Origin: Pisolithus tinctorius | Taxonomy: Eukaryota; Basidiomycota; Agaricomycetes; Boletales; Pisolithaceae | Assembly (NCBI GenBank): GCA_024663395.1 | Contig: JANFAH010000082.1 | Span: forward strand, 153,390 to 217,389 | Direction of reading: 5' to 3' | DNA length: 64,000 nt | Part shown: piece by piece, positions 33,731-47,090 of the stretch | Position numbering within the stretch: position 1 is the first letter of the stretch | Layout of the letters: each line of letters opens with the position of its first letter | Position numbers and translations under genes: made by a program | The notes under the pieces: model-generated | Seen by the model: only the letters and a program-made list of their open reading frames with translations | Told to the model about the DNA's origin: nothing | Databases searched by the model: none

Positions 33731-36119
33731 TCAATTATCAGTGGCCTCCGCTACTGTCCCAGAACGAGGAATAAACTCCAGATTTTGCACAATTACGGGC
33801 CAAACTGGAGAACGCGGTAAATACTGGCACTAGGGCGGTCAAGTAAAAGAACGAGACATGACCCACTTTCTTCAAATCCAGGGTGCCTCCCTTTCCGAAT
33901 CTGTTGCCATACCATCTGCATCCCTTCTGATGCTCGAACCTCGGCCCAGTGTTCGAGGAAGTACTTGACCTGGACTTTCCTTATATCGGGGAAGGTAGCT
34001 GAGAATGGAGAAAACACTTCGTAAGGTATATTCTCCACGCTGAGCGACTTTTGGATGTACTGCGAAGAAGACAATCACATTTCTATGAGAGATACAGAGA
34101 AAAGGGTTGAACCTGAGACGCCCGCTCTTTTAGCTCAAGAAGGCCTAGTTCTATACATACGAGGCAATTAAGAAAACTTCGAAGTAGAGACTGCTGGCAT
34201 GGAGGACGTACTATCGGCCAGACGATAAACAGCCTTGGCGGAACACGGCGCGGGCTGCGTAGGATGGTTCTGTTGCCATCTCTTGATCCATTCGCGTCTG
34301 GTCGTTGGGTTTTCGACATGAACGGGCACCTTTTGGTTGTCCACAAGGCTGGATTGACTCTCGGATGCTCCCTGAGCAGATGTGGTGGCTCCTCGCTTCT
34401 GTTGTAAGGGGAACGCGATAAAGGAAGATGAAAATGGTGCGAAGACAATGACGTCAGTGTATAGCTAAATGTACCAGATGAGATCCTATACATGTGTTCA
34501 GTAGACGCATCTTACATAGTAGAGCACGGCTTTGTACGTCGCATACGCGACGTCCTTTGTGACCACACGTATCTTCTTTGGTCCCTGAACCTCGACCGTT
34601 TCGGGTCGGGTAGCAGGCTGAGCTTGCTCTGGCACACATTTAAGCGAAGCGTCTGTACTCTTCGGCGAAGAAGGGTGAGAGGCTTTGGCTTGGATGTTAG
34701 GATCTTCCTCTCCAGGGGCCGCGTCGCTGGATCTAATACTCCCGGAAGTGTTCGAGTCTGCAACTGACTCGAGGACACTTGGCACACGAGTGGAAGTGGG
34801 CGAGCCAGAGACGTATTCTGTCTCCGTCTCCGTCGAGCCATCAAAGCTAGGTTCTTCTGAGAAATCGGTGACAAAATCCTCGTCCTCGTCATCCGAATCG
34901 TTGTATTGATACGAATAGGTGACATCGGATGCGATGTCCATGTCCTCTGTGTCTATCTGAGACTGCCGGAGGTCATCGTCTGCTGAGGCCTCCGAAAAAC
35001 CAGACCTAAACACTGTGTGGGTTCAGTAAGGGCGAGATGCAGACGATGGATAGCTTTCGCACTGGATTCGAAATAATCCGCACGCTCCAAGATCCTCCTG
35101 TTGGCGTATATCCTTCGGACCTCTTTTGATCTCCCTCTCCTAGGCAAGATAAACTCTACATCCGAGTATAGAGGATCGTCAAGTAATCCTCCCACTCGTT
35201 CCAGATAATCTTTTGGGACGAGCTGCACGGGGACTGAAGGGGACGGTACCGGTGCTTGAGGAGACGATGTGATAGTGCACACGATTAAGAGGGCATCAGC
35301 TTCCTTCACACTGTGTGAATTGTAATAGATGTGATCTCGTTTTGCAAATTGTGCCCTATGAATGGAATAGTCTTGAGACCGACATATGAGCCCAGAGTAG
35401 CCTACCATCCCCAATTTGCCGTCTGTAACATTGCAGTGAGTTAGCGCGTTTTACGGTGAACTTGGGATCACCTGCCTTTGACGAAAAAGAGTGGTTTTGT
35501 GCTTCCTTTGCGTTAAAAAGTACGGTCTTCCCAACACTGGACATGAAAACGGGGACCCCCTGAGGACCAATCACTAGGACCACAAAGACTACGACTGACT
35601 TTCGTAATTCGAAGGTGAATTTGTATACTCCTTCACGAACCCATCTTTTGGGAAAACGGGCATAAGCGAGGAAACCATCGATGGGAAGAGAAGGAACATA
35701 CTTGCCGTCGAGTGCCTTATCTTTCTCTTCTGCGTTAGGCTAGGGAGACATCAATAGGACGCCCACCATAGAACGAGGGAACCTGGGGACGTACTTCGCA
35801 AGAAAGATACAAGCTTACAAACGCCCCGTTTTCTGTGCCGGAGTTTGCGTAGAAAAGGATCTACTCGGATGCGAACCTATTTGGATCCGCTGATCTCGCA
35901 GGAATCCAGAGGCATACCTGCCACCTGCCGCCTCCAAACTTGCCTGACTTCGTTACCTTTGACTTGGACTCGCCTTTGCTGTTTTCGCGGTGTCAACGCC
36001 GTCTACATCCACGAAGCCAAGCCAGCATAGACGGACCTCGAATCGAATAGACTCTTGAGTCCCCGAAGGACCCACTCGAACGTAATCGAGGTACTCTCTT
36101 GCATGTCAATCTTCTCCAT
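33731..36119 (-). CDS. MATH-BTB/POZ domain protein (likely Cullin-3 adaptor)
   Basis: Many small exons join in phase from ATG 36,119 (MEKIDMQESTSITFEWVLRG). The MATH domain shows KVTKSGKFGGGRWQ, ILFYANSGTENGAFVSLYLSCE and WGWAQFAKRDHIYY. The BTB domain shows GGLLDDPLYSDVEFILPRRG and the pattern for an internalised resting segment, ILERADYFES, interrupted by a long acidic Ser-rich insert (about 34,560-34,950), as in fungal relatives. The C-terminal part shows AVYRLADK, SVENIPYEVFSPFSATF and RKGRHPGFEE. The last exon gives IWPVIVQNLEF and stops at 33,731. One intron (about 35,475) seems to need a GC donor for the frame to hold. The family usually presents substrates to Cullin-3 ligases; the substrate is unknown. 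Confidence 0.85.
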
Positions 36120-36973
36120 GGGTGAAATCCGTTCAACTGCTGTAGTAGTGGGAGGAGGACACGACTGGAATATATAGTCCCAGTGCCAGGATCACCTTGA
36201 GGGTGGTAAGATCAGGATGGTCGGGTTGTGGGTCACTGAGGGTGCCGCTGCATCATGCGTGAAGACGTGTTGTTTGCATCGCCCCTGACCACATATGTGA
36301 CTGATCAGACACAAATCCACAGCTGGCCGGCCAACAGCAACCAGCTTCGTTCCGAACATCCCGGTTTCTTCACTGTGGAACTACCGTGGATCAGTCTAGG
36401 CACACGCTACGCAAACTCCAAGCACTGTCTGAGAGACTACAAGTAGGCTGTGCGTGTGGTACATCCAGCTTTCCGCAGCCCTGTATTGCAGTGCAGTCAC
36501 TGCACAGACCATCGAAGGACTTGGTGGTTGGGATGGCCTGAGCCGTCAAAAGACCTCGTGGTAGATACAAGTTACAGCGCCAGTTGTCCTGAGGGGTATT
36601 CTGTAGTCACGTGCTGCCTGCCCCCTCGTAAATATCCTGGTCCGCGCAGTCAGACACACCGAAGTGTTGTACTCGGACTCGCACGGACCTGCAGTCCTCC
36701 AGGACTGGTCCGGCCAGCAGCTCTCCTTCTACCCCTGACCCGTACCTGGGAAGCCCCCGACCGTCATTTGCACGTACTTCTGTTGCCATCAGGTCTGTTC
36801 CGGCTGCATCCTTGCTTGCAGTTAATGAAAATCGAGCGCTTATTGGAGAATAGTTGTGCCGGAGCATCTCTAACCACCAAAGTTCAAGAAACGCCGACGA
36901 CCCTACTGCTCCTTTATTTCCTAAGCCCGCATTCCTGTGGTTCCGGCTTCACTCATCCCCGGCTCTCTGAGAA
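36120..36973. other. Divergent intergenic region between the MATH-BTB and HECT E3 genes
   Basis: This is the shared 5' region of two genes on opposite strands. Read on minus, a TATA-like tatatatt lies about 50 bp above the MATH-BTB start. The long frame at 36,450-37,001 has no recognisable domain. Confidence 0.5.
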
Positions 36974-39694
36974 ATGTCGTCCGAGGACACCAGCCATTTA
37001 GTTAGAATCACTGGTAATGGCGTGGTTCCGTTGCCTTAAATGTACGAACACCTCTGATGGTCGACACACCCAGTTCTTGCTGCAAGTTCCCTTGTCAAGA
37101 GAGAAGTGTTCAGCCAGCCCGATCCTTTCGCAGTCGTGTCTGTTGACGTCAATCAGACGTACACCACTAACACGATCAAACGTACGCTTATTCCTACGTG
37201 GAATCAGCATTTTGATATGTAAGATTCCTTGCTTCTCATCCCAGTTGCACCTATACCTTAACTTTTGGCCCCTTCTATTCACAGTACCATCAAACGGAGC
37301 TCCACTATCACCATCCAAGTCTTCGACCAACGCAGGTTCAAGAAGAGGGACCAAGGTTTTCTGGGACTAGTCCGGATTTCTGGAGACGAGGCCTTGGAAT
37401 ACTCCAGAAACACTCACGGTCAGTTTTGTCCTCGTCCTTTGTGCTGCCGTCTAACAGATTGTCCAGGTTTGATTAGCAAAGATTTGGCGGAAATAGAGTC
37501 TTCTTCTAGTGGTCCGCCGGTCTCTGGCAAGCTGCTCTTCTCTTTCTCACTCCCACGCACCGCTGGGGCACAACAACATAACATAGATCAAACAAACAGT
37601 TCTATTTCATCGCTACGTTTGTCCGAATCTTCGTCTTCGAATCTCCGCTCGCACAGAAGCTCGCCGTCCCTTCGAGTGGAATCATCACAGCCAAACCCCG
37701 CAACATCTATGTTAGGCACACTTCAGGGTCGTAGCTCATCGTTTTCCCCTCGGCCACAGTCTAGTAATTCCCCTTTGTCTCCACTGTCATCCACATCGCG
37801 CCTCGGCTCCCGGCAGCCATCGAATATCAATGACGTCCCACACTTGCAGGCAGTCTACGAAGACGAGTACGGCCAGCTTCCACCTGGCTGGGAACGGCGC
37901 ATCGATCTAAGCGGCAGGCCGTACTATGTAGATCATAACAGGCGTACCACTTCATGGAACCGTCCAGATCCACCGCAGCTACGGCAGCCTGCCGCAACTT
38001 CACTCCCTGCACCTCATCAGCCACAGACCTCGAGCAATTATGCAGATGTTCCTCTACCAGCAGGCTGGGAGGAGCGTCGCACCCCAGAAGGCCGACCGTA
38101 CTTTGTAAATCATAACGCCAGATCGACGACGTGGAGCGACCCTCGAAGGGCTGCTACAACTACGGCTGCGACCTTACCGGAAGACAGGAATGCAAAGCTT
38201 GGGCCACTGCCCTCAGGTTGGGAAATGCGCCTTACCTCGACAAATCGGGTTTACTTTGTGGACCACAACACTCGCACAACAACATGGGATGATCCTCGTG
38301 TGCCCACGGATCTTGACTCTAATGCTCCTCAGTACAAGCGTGATTACCGACGAAAATTGATCTACTTCCGCAGTCAGCCCTCAATGCAAGTAAAGGACGG
38401 TAAATGCGAAATTAACGTCCGACGGAACATGATGTTGGAAGACAGCTACGCTTCCATCATGAGGTGTCGGCCTGATGATCTAAGAAAGAGGTTGGTCATC
38501 AGGTTTGAGGGTGAGGACGGATTGGATTACGGAGGCGTGTCCAGGTTCGTTGGTCTTCATTATTAGCTTTGTAGCCTGATCTGAGTCTCCCGTCGCGTTT
38601 AGAGAATGGTTCTTTTTAATTTCCCATGAAATCTTTGATCCGTCGTACGGTCTCTTCCAGTATTCGACACACGACAACTACACATTACAGATCAATTGGC
38701 TGTCTGGGATCAATCCAGACCACTTGAGCTACTTCACGTTCGTTGGCAGGATTATGGGGCTTACCATATTCCATCGCCGTTTCCTGGATGCCTATTTCGT
38801 GCCAAGCTTCTACAAGGTGATCTTGGGCAAGAAGCCGTCACTTTCGGACCTTGAGGGAATTGATGCAGAACTACACCGAAGCATGGTTTGGATCCTGTAA
38901 GTGCGGTCATCACGTCTATTGAGAGCGGCTCTAATCATGTGCACAAAAACTAGGAACAACGACATTACCGACGTTCTCGAGATGACGTTCACGACGACAG
39001 AAGATCGCTTTGGCGAGATTCGAGAGGTTGAACTGAGGGCGAGAGGTGCTGACATCCACGTCACGGAAGCTAACAAAAAGGAATACGTCGATGCCGTGGT
39101 GGAGTATCGCACGAGAACTCGGGTAAAAGCGCAGTTCGACGCATTCATGTCTGGATTCAAGGAGTTGATACCTGTGGACATGATTGATGTCTTCGATGAA
39201 CGAGAACTGGAGTTCTTAATTGGTGGAGTACCGGAGATCGACACGTACGTAACGTAAGGCTATTTCAACTGACTGCCTTGCCTGACCGACGAGCGCAGTG
39301 ACGACTGGATTTCGTATACGGACTACCGTGGCTACGAGAAGACGGACAAAGTCATCGGGTGGTTCTGGCAGGTAGTCCGTAGCTGGCCTGCCGAACGCAA
39401 ATCGCGCTTGCTGCAGTTCGTAACAGGAACTTCGAGAGTGCCTGTAAACGGATTCAAGGATCTGCAAGGTTCAGACGGTCCACGAAGATTCACGATCGAC
39501 AAGTCTGGTGATCCGTCTCAATTGCCCCGCAGTCACACATGCTTCAACAGAATCGAGCTCCCCCCTTACGAAGATTACGAAAGTCTGGAAAAGAAGCTCT
39601 TGTTTGCGATAGAGTGAGAAGGCTTGCTTAGTCTCCGGTTCATTCCCAGGCTGACACATTACGCAGGGAAACCGAAGGCTTTGGAGTAGAATGA
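36974..39694 (+). CDS. RSP5: Rsp5/NEDD4-type HECT E3 ubiquitin ligase (C2-WW3-HECT)
   Basis: It ubiquitinates membrane cargo and other PY-motif proteins at plasma membrane, endosomes and Golgi. The ATG at 36,974 ([13 protein letters not shown]) begins a C2 domain split by introns at 37,014 and about 37,218 ([39 protein letters not shown]). After a Ser-rich linker come three WW domains: [20 protein letters not shown] (about 37,878), [20 protein letters not shown] and [20 protein letters not shown] (about 38,209). The HECT domain covers about 38,330-39,694 with [32 protein letters not shown] and the catalytic Cys in [14 protein letters not shown] (about 39,540). The last intron removes 39,615-39,666, giving ETEGFGVE at the end. 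All domains look intact. Confidence 0.95.
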
Positions 39695-39850
39695 ACCACC
39701 ACCGCTATCCACTTTTTTTGTCACCTTCGAGGAATACCACTGCCTTGTACTATGCTCCTTTCTTCACGGATGTATCTATATCATCTATGCTCTCGTGCCA
39801 TATACGTGACCTGCCTTTTGATGATGGACCGTGCGGTTCATTGACACACC

Positions 39851-40912
39851 ATGTCGTTCCATCTAGGGTCATTTGATGCGCTCGTTTCGGAGACTAATCT
39901 TAATTTGAAGGTTGTTTCAGAAAATCTACAAGTGGTGGAGTGGTGGAGCCTACCGCCTGTAGCAAGTGGTATAGCGAGATGTACGTGCTGTGCAGGGCGT
40001 GCCGCCGGTGCCACAGATGTGCTCGTTACGGAATATAATCTCCCTTCGCAGACAATCAATACTGACTTTTATCCCAAGTATTGAATGAAGCTGAAACTAC
40101 GTGGTCGTACAGGTGGTCTCTGCGATCGACCCGAGCAAGTGCGTGCAGGCTTTCCAATTCATCTCCTCACTATAATCGTTTGTTTTTTGTAGTTCTGTAT
40201 AATCTTCCGCATACGGATGACATATTGACGCCTTTACCAAGTTTCAAGTGGCTTCTTGGCAGAGCGATTATGGCACGTCCCATTCGAACTATCGCCTTTT
40301 GACGAATTGAGTGCATGGGGTATATACCCATGGGTGCTATGTTTGAAGTTCACATCCTTTATTTGGGCGTGCGCGTAGAAGACGGCTTTCAGTTGGTAAG
40401 CTTCTGCGCCGAGGAAACGTTGGGGGAGAACCTATGGACCGACAGACTCGCTACGTGCGCCTTTTTACAGACTCCATTCAGCGAGGGGAATGTGTTTCTC
40501 GATGACCCTGTGTTGCCAAAAGTGCTAGAGAGGCTCCTGCCACCTGCGTAAGCGATTTTTACAACGTCATTGTTATTTGTCGTATAGGTAACCTGCTCAT
40601 TGCGTAGCGGTGATGCTCAATTCAGAGCATACTACATGTTTGGAAATTCTTCGAACAGCCGTGAAGCGGATCTGCGAGGTGTACCAGGATTCAAGGAGAC
40701 TGTCGTCTCTTGTGATCCACCCTGCCTTGTTATTGGTTGGCCATACTGCGGCTAGCTTAGCGCTCCTAGAACACGCGACATGGTCTTGGAGAAGAAGCAA
40801 GGAAGACAATTTCAACGTCGACGTGTTCAGGAGGTGGACTGTTAAGGGAGGGTCTCACATCATCCATAGAGGAAGCCGGACGTCTTATGGCACAATCGAA
40901 AGAGATGAATAA
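39851..40912 (+). CDS. Possible degenerate or poorly resolved gene
   Basis: Protein-like pieces occur in changing frames: VVEWWSLPPVASGIARCTCC (about 39,930), LWHVPFELSPFDELSAWGIY (about 40,270), and GENLWTDRLATCAFLQTPFS with VLPKVLERLLPPA (about 40,430-40,550). The last joins across an intron (40,551-40,608) to GDAQFRAYYMFGN. Some joins obey splice rules, others need a frameshift. No domain is recognised. It may be a relic or a multi-exon gene I cannot resolve. Confidence 0.25.
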
Positions 40913-41011
40913 GGCGATAACACATGGTGTAAAGTTGTAACTGTGATATACCTCCTGTCACCGAAGGAAGGAGATGTAGTCTCCCGACATTTTCCCCCCT
41001 AGGTAGTTGAA

Positions 41012-41835
41012 TCAGGCTGTGTTATATGGTACAATGTGACACCTGACATAGTACGGATTTGAATGTCTGCGAGGATATCGAAGGAAAAACATACCCCAGC
41101 ATGCCGCGGCCTCCCCAACCTTTCCTAGGAATGAGGTTGAGGTTTAACGTCTCTTCCTCACGGAGAACCTGCACCACCAGTTCTCGCTTCACACATCAGC
41201 CGTAAGTATAACGAAGTGCGGATGCATACGAAGGCAGAAAACCTACGTTTTCACTAACAGAGACGAGTTCTGCGAGTCGCTGCAGCGAGGCCGCTGATGA
41301 AAAAGATGACCTTGTCAGGTGGCCAAACTTGACAATGAGATCTTCACGGTGAAGACCCTGTGTAGCGATGTCATCCAGATTACGACCCACGCTAGATAGG
41401 GAACGGCGTATCACGCACGGATTCAGCAGCAGGACTATCAGGAGCCACACCATCTACTCTGGCAAACGGCTTCGGTTTGTCCCCCTCGATGTTGCTGGGC
41501 AGTGAGGAAGCTTCTACCGACACGGACGTCGAAGGCACGAGAGCAGCCACCGAGGGATCAAATACTTGTTCTAGCACCTTTCCAATTTCATTTGTGACAT
41601 CCTTGAGGTCGTTTCTGAGCTCTATTATGCGGTGGCGTGCTCGCCGTATGGCGTAAATGTCCAGATCCGCGCGAGGAAAGCCCTCGCGGTCGACTAAAGG
41701 CGTGGTCATGTCGGATGAATTTGCTTTGAGAACATCAGCCTGGGCATTTATTTCTGCTTCTATGGCATCTTTTTTAGCTATGAGTTGCCTTGCGCGTTCT
41801 CGAGGACTGTCTGGTGAAGGTAGCATAAGGCCCAT
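41012..41835 (-). CDS. NAS2: 26S proteasome assembly chaperone Nas2 / PSMD9 (p27)
   Basis: It binds Rpt5 and helps assemble the regulatory-particle base. The ATG at 41,835 gives MGLMLPSPDSPRERARQLIA and an N-terminal helical hairpin (KKDAIEAEINAQADVLKAN, MTTPLVDREGFPRADLDIY, RHRIIELRNDLKDVTNEIG). The linker has FARVDGVAPDSPAAES. An intron at about 41,360-41,420 leads into the PDZ domain (GLHREDLIVKFGHL, LVVQVLREEETLNLNLIPRK, GWGGRGMLG). A last intron (about 41,039-41,090) joins the terminal CHIVPYNTA. Domain order and length fit the family. The partly overlapping frame at 41,196-41,453 only reads through introns. Confidence 0.92.
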
Positions 41836-41956
41836 GTCTTGCGTTCACAGTAATTCTTGCAAAGATAAGTTGCGGGAAATAGGGTCAATCATTCACGTGA
41901 CTGTATCACCACAAGTACAAATACACGACTTATGTAAGCACACTTTAGTATCTTGT

Positions 41957-43081
<1,125 letters not shown>

Positions 43082-45316
43082 GGTTAACTAGTAAGCAGGT
43101 ATGTGTGAATCTGCTCTCAGAGAAACTTGGAATCTCTCGAAGCCCTTAAATACCTCGGAAGATATCCACACACGTCAACAATTTGTCATGGGATACGTCG
43201 ATCGATCGGGCGTAAAGTCTGGCACCTCTATATGTTACCACGTTCGTGATTAACTGCTTCGCCGAAAAGTGATCATCCAGTCTCCGACATTGCACCATAG
43301 TGCGAAATTTAATACACTTCCCCTGCTTGAGTTCTCCACTATCGAATTGCTGACTGCCCTTGACTTGCATGTCATGTGACTGAATATTTATTACTTCTGA
43401 TTTTCTGTCATTTCTGTCATCTCCAGGGGGATAGGGGGAGACGAGCGGTACTGATTGCCACCTTCCGGTGGCGTCTCTTATCTGCTGATATGCAGATCTT
43501 TCTTCGAACTGGCCCTGACCATGGTTGGATGAACGATTACCATCGCATTCGCCAGCATTAGCACAAGGCGTGGTCCTTATGCTACTTTCGCCGGACTATT
43601 CACCCTTACATCATACAAATACCTAGTACCTCACTCTGAAGAGCAGATGAGATCTTAGCTGGGACGGTGTGACGAGTCGGCTGAATGGGTTGACCTGTTT
43701 TGGTATCGCTGAAGGAACAGGATATTAGGCTTCTCTGCAGTTACACACTAATATCGGCCGAAGACTTTTCGAACGTGATCTCCCCATCAGCACCATCCGA
43801 CACCTACGACACGTGGGGGACATTCTAACCGCATACGTCCGACACTTTGGGAGGACGGGATTCGTGCACGCCAATCTCCTTCGAATGGGAACAGGTGTCT
43901 CGCAGCCTGCGATTCTACGTCTTTAACCATTACACAATCATTTTGTCCCTGGACTTCCAGTGAACTGCCGCTTGAGGTCGTTTAGCACTAGTCCGATTGC
44001 GGATAGACGCCCAAAAACTTGCGACTTACAGTAAATACTCACCACAAGGGTAGAGTCGGACAAGTAGTGAATACCAACGTAATCGGCAGCCCTGAATAGG
44101 GGGAACAACACCTCCGGCCACCCGTTAATGATCGTAGGTGGGTCGTCGTGCACACGGACTCAAGTTGGACCGTACACGGGCAACTCACCTCCGGCAGGAT
44201 CGAGGGCCAGAGATCCACTTGTTGGGAAGTGACGGAAGCAGACACTGGACAGGTTCCTGGATCCCTGTTACTGCGCATGCACTGTACATCGTCACACATG
44301 CCGGATTCGACGTCTTCCTATGGGGTGGCCAAATTTTCTCACCGTGCTCAAGGTTTGCATTTCTGTGATGGGCCGGATAACAGCGGATAACGTGGTAGGA
44401 TGTTCTCCCGTGGATTGAAGGAATCTAATTTCTGATAATGAATACGGTTCGGACCTTGCCCAAACTGTTGCTCCAGTCCAGTCTAAGGTTGATGGGCGGC
44501 AAAATCGCCGTTAGGCGGGGCACGAACTGCAACCGACCGTTGGCCAATTCCTTGCTGCAGATCTCTGCGGGGTCAGCCCCCGCCCCCCTCCACTGCCGCA
44601 GAGCACTGAATGTTATGCGTCCAGTACAGCACTATCTAGAGTAGCCTTCAATGCTCGAGCAAAATTACTACAGATAGAGCGCTACCGAAACGATGCTGTG
44701 CCGATAGCGATATCATTATTACAAGCATGCGGTATTAGGACACGCTCCGTCCATTGTTCCGAGCAGCTCTGCGGCGCAAGAATGGCGCATGAAAGTTGAA
44801 TTATGCCCGCACACTATGCCAGTTAGTTTAGTACTAAATCCACCTGCTTCTAGGCGGCGGTGGCCATAAGTGGGGTAGATCTGGCACGAGATAACAATCG
44901 GTAAATACCACCTCCGGGATGTCACGTCGGGGCGCGCTGGCAACTTGACTGAATGGCTAATCAGTGGATCTGTCCCCCTTTCCAGGGCACCTGCATCAGA
45001 CAACTTGAAACTGGGTGATGGGTGATATGGTACTGACCGGTGTGGCCGTTGACCGGCTGGTACAGAGAGATAGGAGTTGTTCGGTTGCCAGTGCCATCGC
45101 TGATATGATATTGTGCTTGACACCTGCCCGCTCTGTCTCCTCGCCTTACATGAGGAAAAGGGTCTAGGTTAGTATGTAAACACAGTGCCCTTTACCACAA
45201 GCCTGTGCTCCAACCTTGCTCCGGCAAGCTGTATTCGACCATAAAAACCCACCTAATACCACCAACCCCACCGAATACTTTCCCTCTCTTCTGATAAATC
45301 GCACTACAACTAAAAG
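43082..45316. other. Long divergent intergenic region; no gene recognised
   Basis: It contains the THI4 upstream region (minus-strand TATA-like motif at 43,145-43,152) and, at the far end, the chorismate-mutase upstream region. Frames at 44,039-44,390 and 44,719-45,123 show no known domain. No RNA gene or repeat was found. Confidence 0.5.
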
Positions 45317-46497
45317 ATGCTGTCTCAAAATTGCGTGCACGTAGGGGACCCTCTGTCCCTAGAACGCATTCGATCAATCCTAATTCGCCTGGAAGATACC
45401 ATCATCTTCGGACTAATAGAACGAGCGCAGTTTGCACACAATGCCAAGATGTACGTCAACGGTGGGATCCCTGAGCTTAAAGAAAAAGGCATCGAAGGCA
45501 GCTGGCTTGGATGGTTTTTGAGAGAGATCGAGACATTCCATGGTTCGCTATCTTTTCCCTTCCCTCGCCATCTCATGCCAATAAGCTGAAACGTAAAATC
45601 ACTTTAAAAAAAACGCAGCCAAGGCCCGCAGATACACGAGGTACGTCCCCTATCCTCTCCCGAGATTTTTCTTTTACATCCACGCTAATCTGCGTTTCTG
45701 CCGTGAAGTCTCGATGAATATCCATTCACATCTAACCTCCCAGAGCCTGTCCTTCCTCCTCTTGCGTTCCCAAAAATCTTGTACAAAAACAACGTCAACG
45801 TCAACCCTTCCATCCTCTCCTTCTATACCCGCTTCATCGTTCCTCGCATAACACAGCGAGCAACCATTGCACTCTCTGCACTCAAGCGCTCCAATGGAAT
45901 CGTCGGCGGAGACGAGTGCGAAGACGATGCCAACTATGGCAGTGCAGCAACTATAGATGTAGAAATCTTGCAAGCTATCAGCAAGCGTGTGCATTATGGT
46001 GCGTACAGCACCATTTTTTGCTTTAAAAAGAATCCGTCAGCTAGGTCATTGTCTGATGGGTGTCTTGACTACAGGGAAATTCGTGGCAGAATCCAAATTT
46101 CGGGACCACCCCGCCGCGTTCGTCCCCCACATCCGTAGTCGCAACGCAGCAGAACTAGAAGAACTGATCATGAGGCGAGACGTAGTACAGAAGCTACTCA
46201 CGCGGCTCCGAAGGAAGGCCGCGACGTATGCTCAGGAATTTGGGCCTGACGGCGAGCCCATTGCTAACTCGCATTTGAATGGCAATGCAAAGGTGGACGT
46301 GGATGGCGTTGTTGAGCTGTACGAGAACTACATCATCCCTCTCACGATTGAGGTCGAGGTAGGGGCTCTTCCGGATACCTGATCGAGTGTCCGTGCGTGC
46401 TGATATGTCACCTGCTAAGGTCGACTATCTCCTTCAGAGATTGGACGGATTGAGTGAAGCGGAAGTGGAAGAGCTTATGGGGACCAAGCCAAATTGA
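45317..46497 (+). CDS. ARO7: Chorismate mutase (AroQ, Aro7-type)
   Basis: It turns chorismate into prephenate, the entry to Phe/Tyr synthesis; the other chorismate user in the window is PABA synthase at 28,916. The ATG at 45,317 gives [20 protein letters not shown]. Exons are separated by introns from about 45,543, a micro-exon KARRYTS (about 45,619-45,642), and introns from about 46,000 and about 46,360. Family motifs: [20 protein letters not shown] with the substrate-binding Arg, [39 protein letters not shown] and a C-terminal [14 protein letters not shown]. It is all-helical and the length fits fungal Aro7. No damage was seen. Confidence 0.95.
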
Positions 46498-47090
46498 GGT
46501 AAAGACGATCCCGCAGGCACAGCTCAATTGCTCCCTATCTGCTACTTACGATAATGTGTAATACAGTACCGTACATATTCAACCCCGCCTGGGGTGCTGA
46601 GAGCTGATCCGGTTGTCACGAGCGTGTCATGAATTTAAGCGATTTTGATTTTAGATGTAAGCAAACCCGGATCCATCCCATGATTCCCAAAACGAAGAAG
46701 GCAGGTTCGAGCCAAAAGAGGATGGGAAGGATGTGATAAGGGTGTTACAAGCGGCGTGTCGATAGATATGTAATAGAAAGGAGATGGGAAATGAATGATC
46801 CATACGTACTAGTAAGAATGCTGCAAGGTGGTATCACATTGACTGTGTTCGTTCTGCAGAAACAACAACAAAAAGAGAGGCGAAAGTCAGGGGAGGGGCT
46901 AGTAGTGGGATAACAACAAAAGGGATACAAAAAACAATAGGTTGAACAAACAAGCGCGTCGGTCGGTAGGTGAAAGGGAGGATAACGCTAAATAAATGTA
47001 AGAGTATCAGGGGCACTTGGTTTTACAAACCGAGATCTGGGGGGGAAATCGATGAGTAAACCACCCCCCCTTTTTGCGAGAGAGCAGCTA
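46498..47090. other. Convergent intergenic region; no gene recognised
   Basis: This lies between the 3' ends of chorismate mutase (plus) and septin-like gene 1 (minus). It has AT-rich tracts suited to 3' ends but nothing specific. Confidence 0.5.

Noticed and set aside
36450..37001. 183-codon plus-strand frame upstream of the HECT E3 gene
   Set aside because: No domain, no clear start context, and it overlaps the real first exon of the E3 gene in another frame.
43082..43400. TPP riboswitch ahead of THI4
   Set aside because: A lone ctgaga occurs in the leader, but the rest of the conserved TPP aptamer core was not found.
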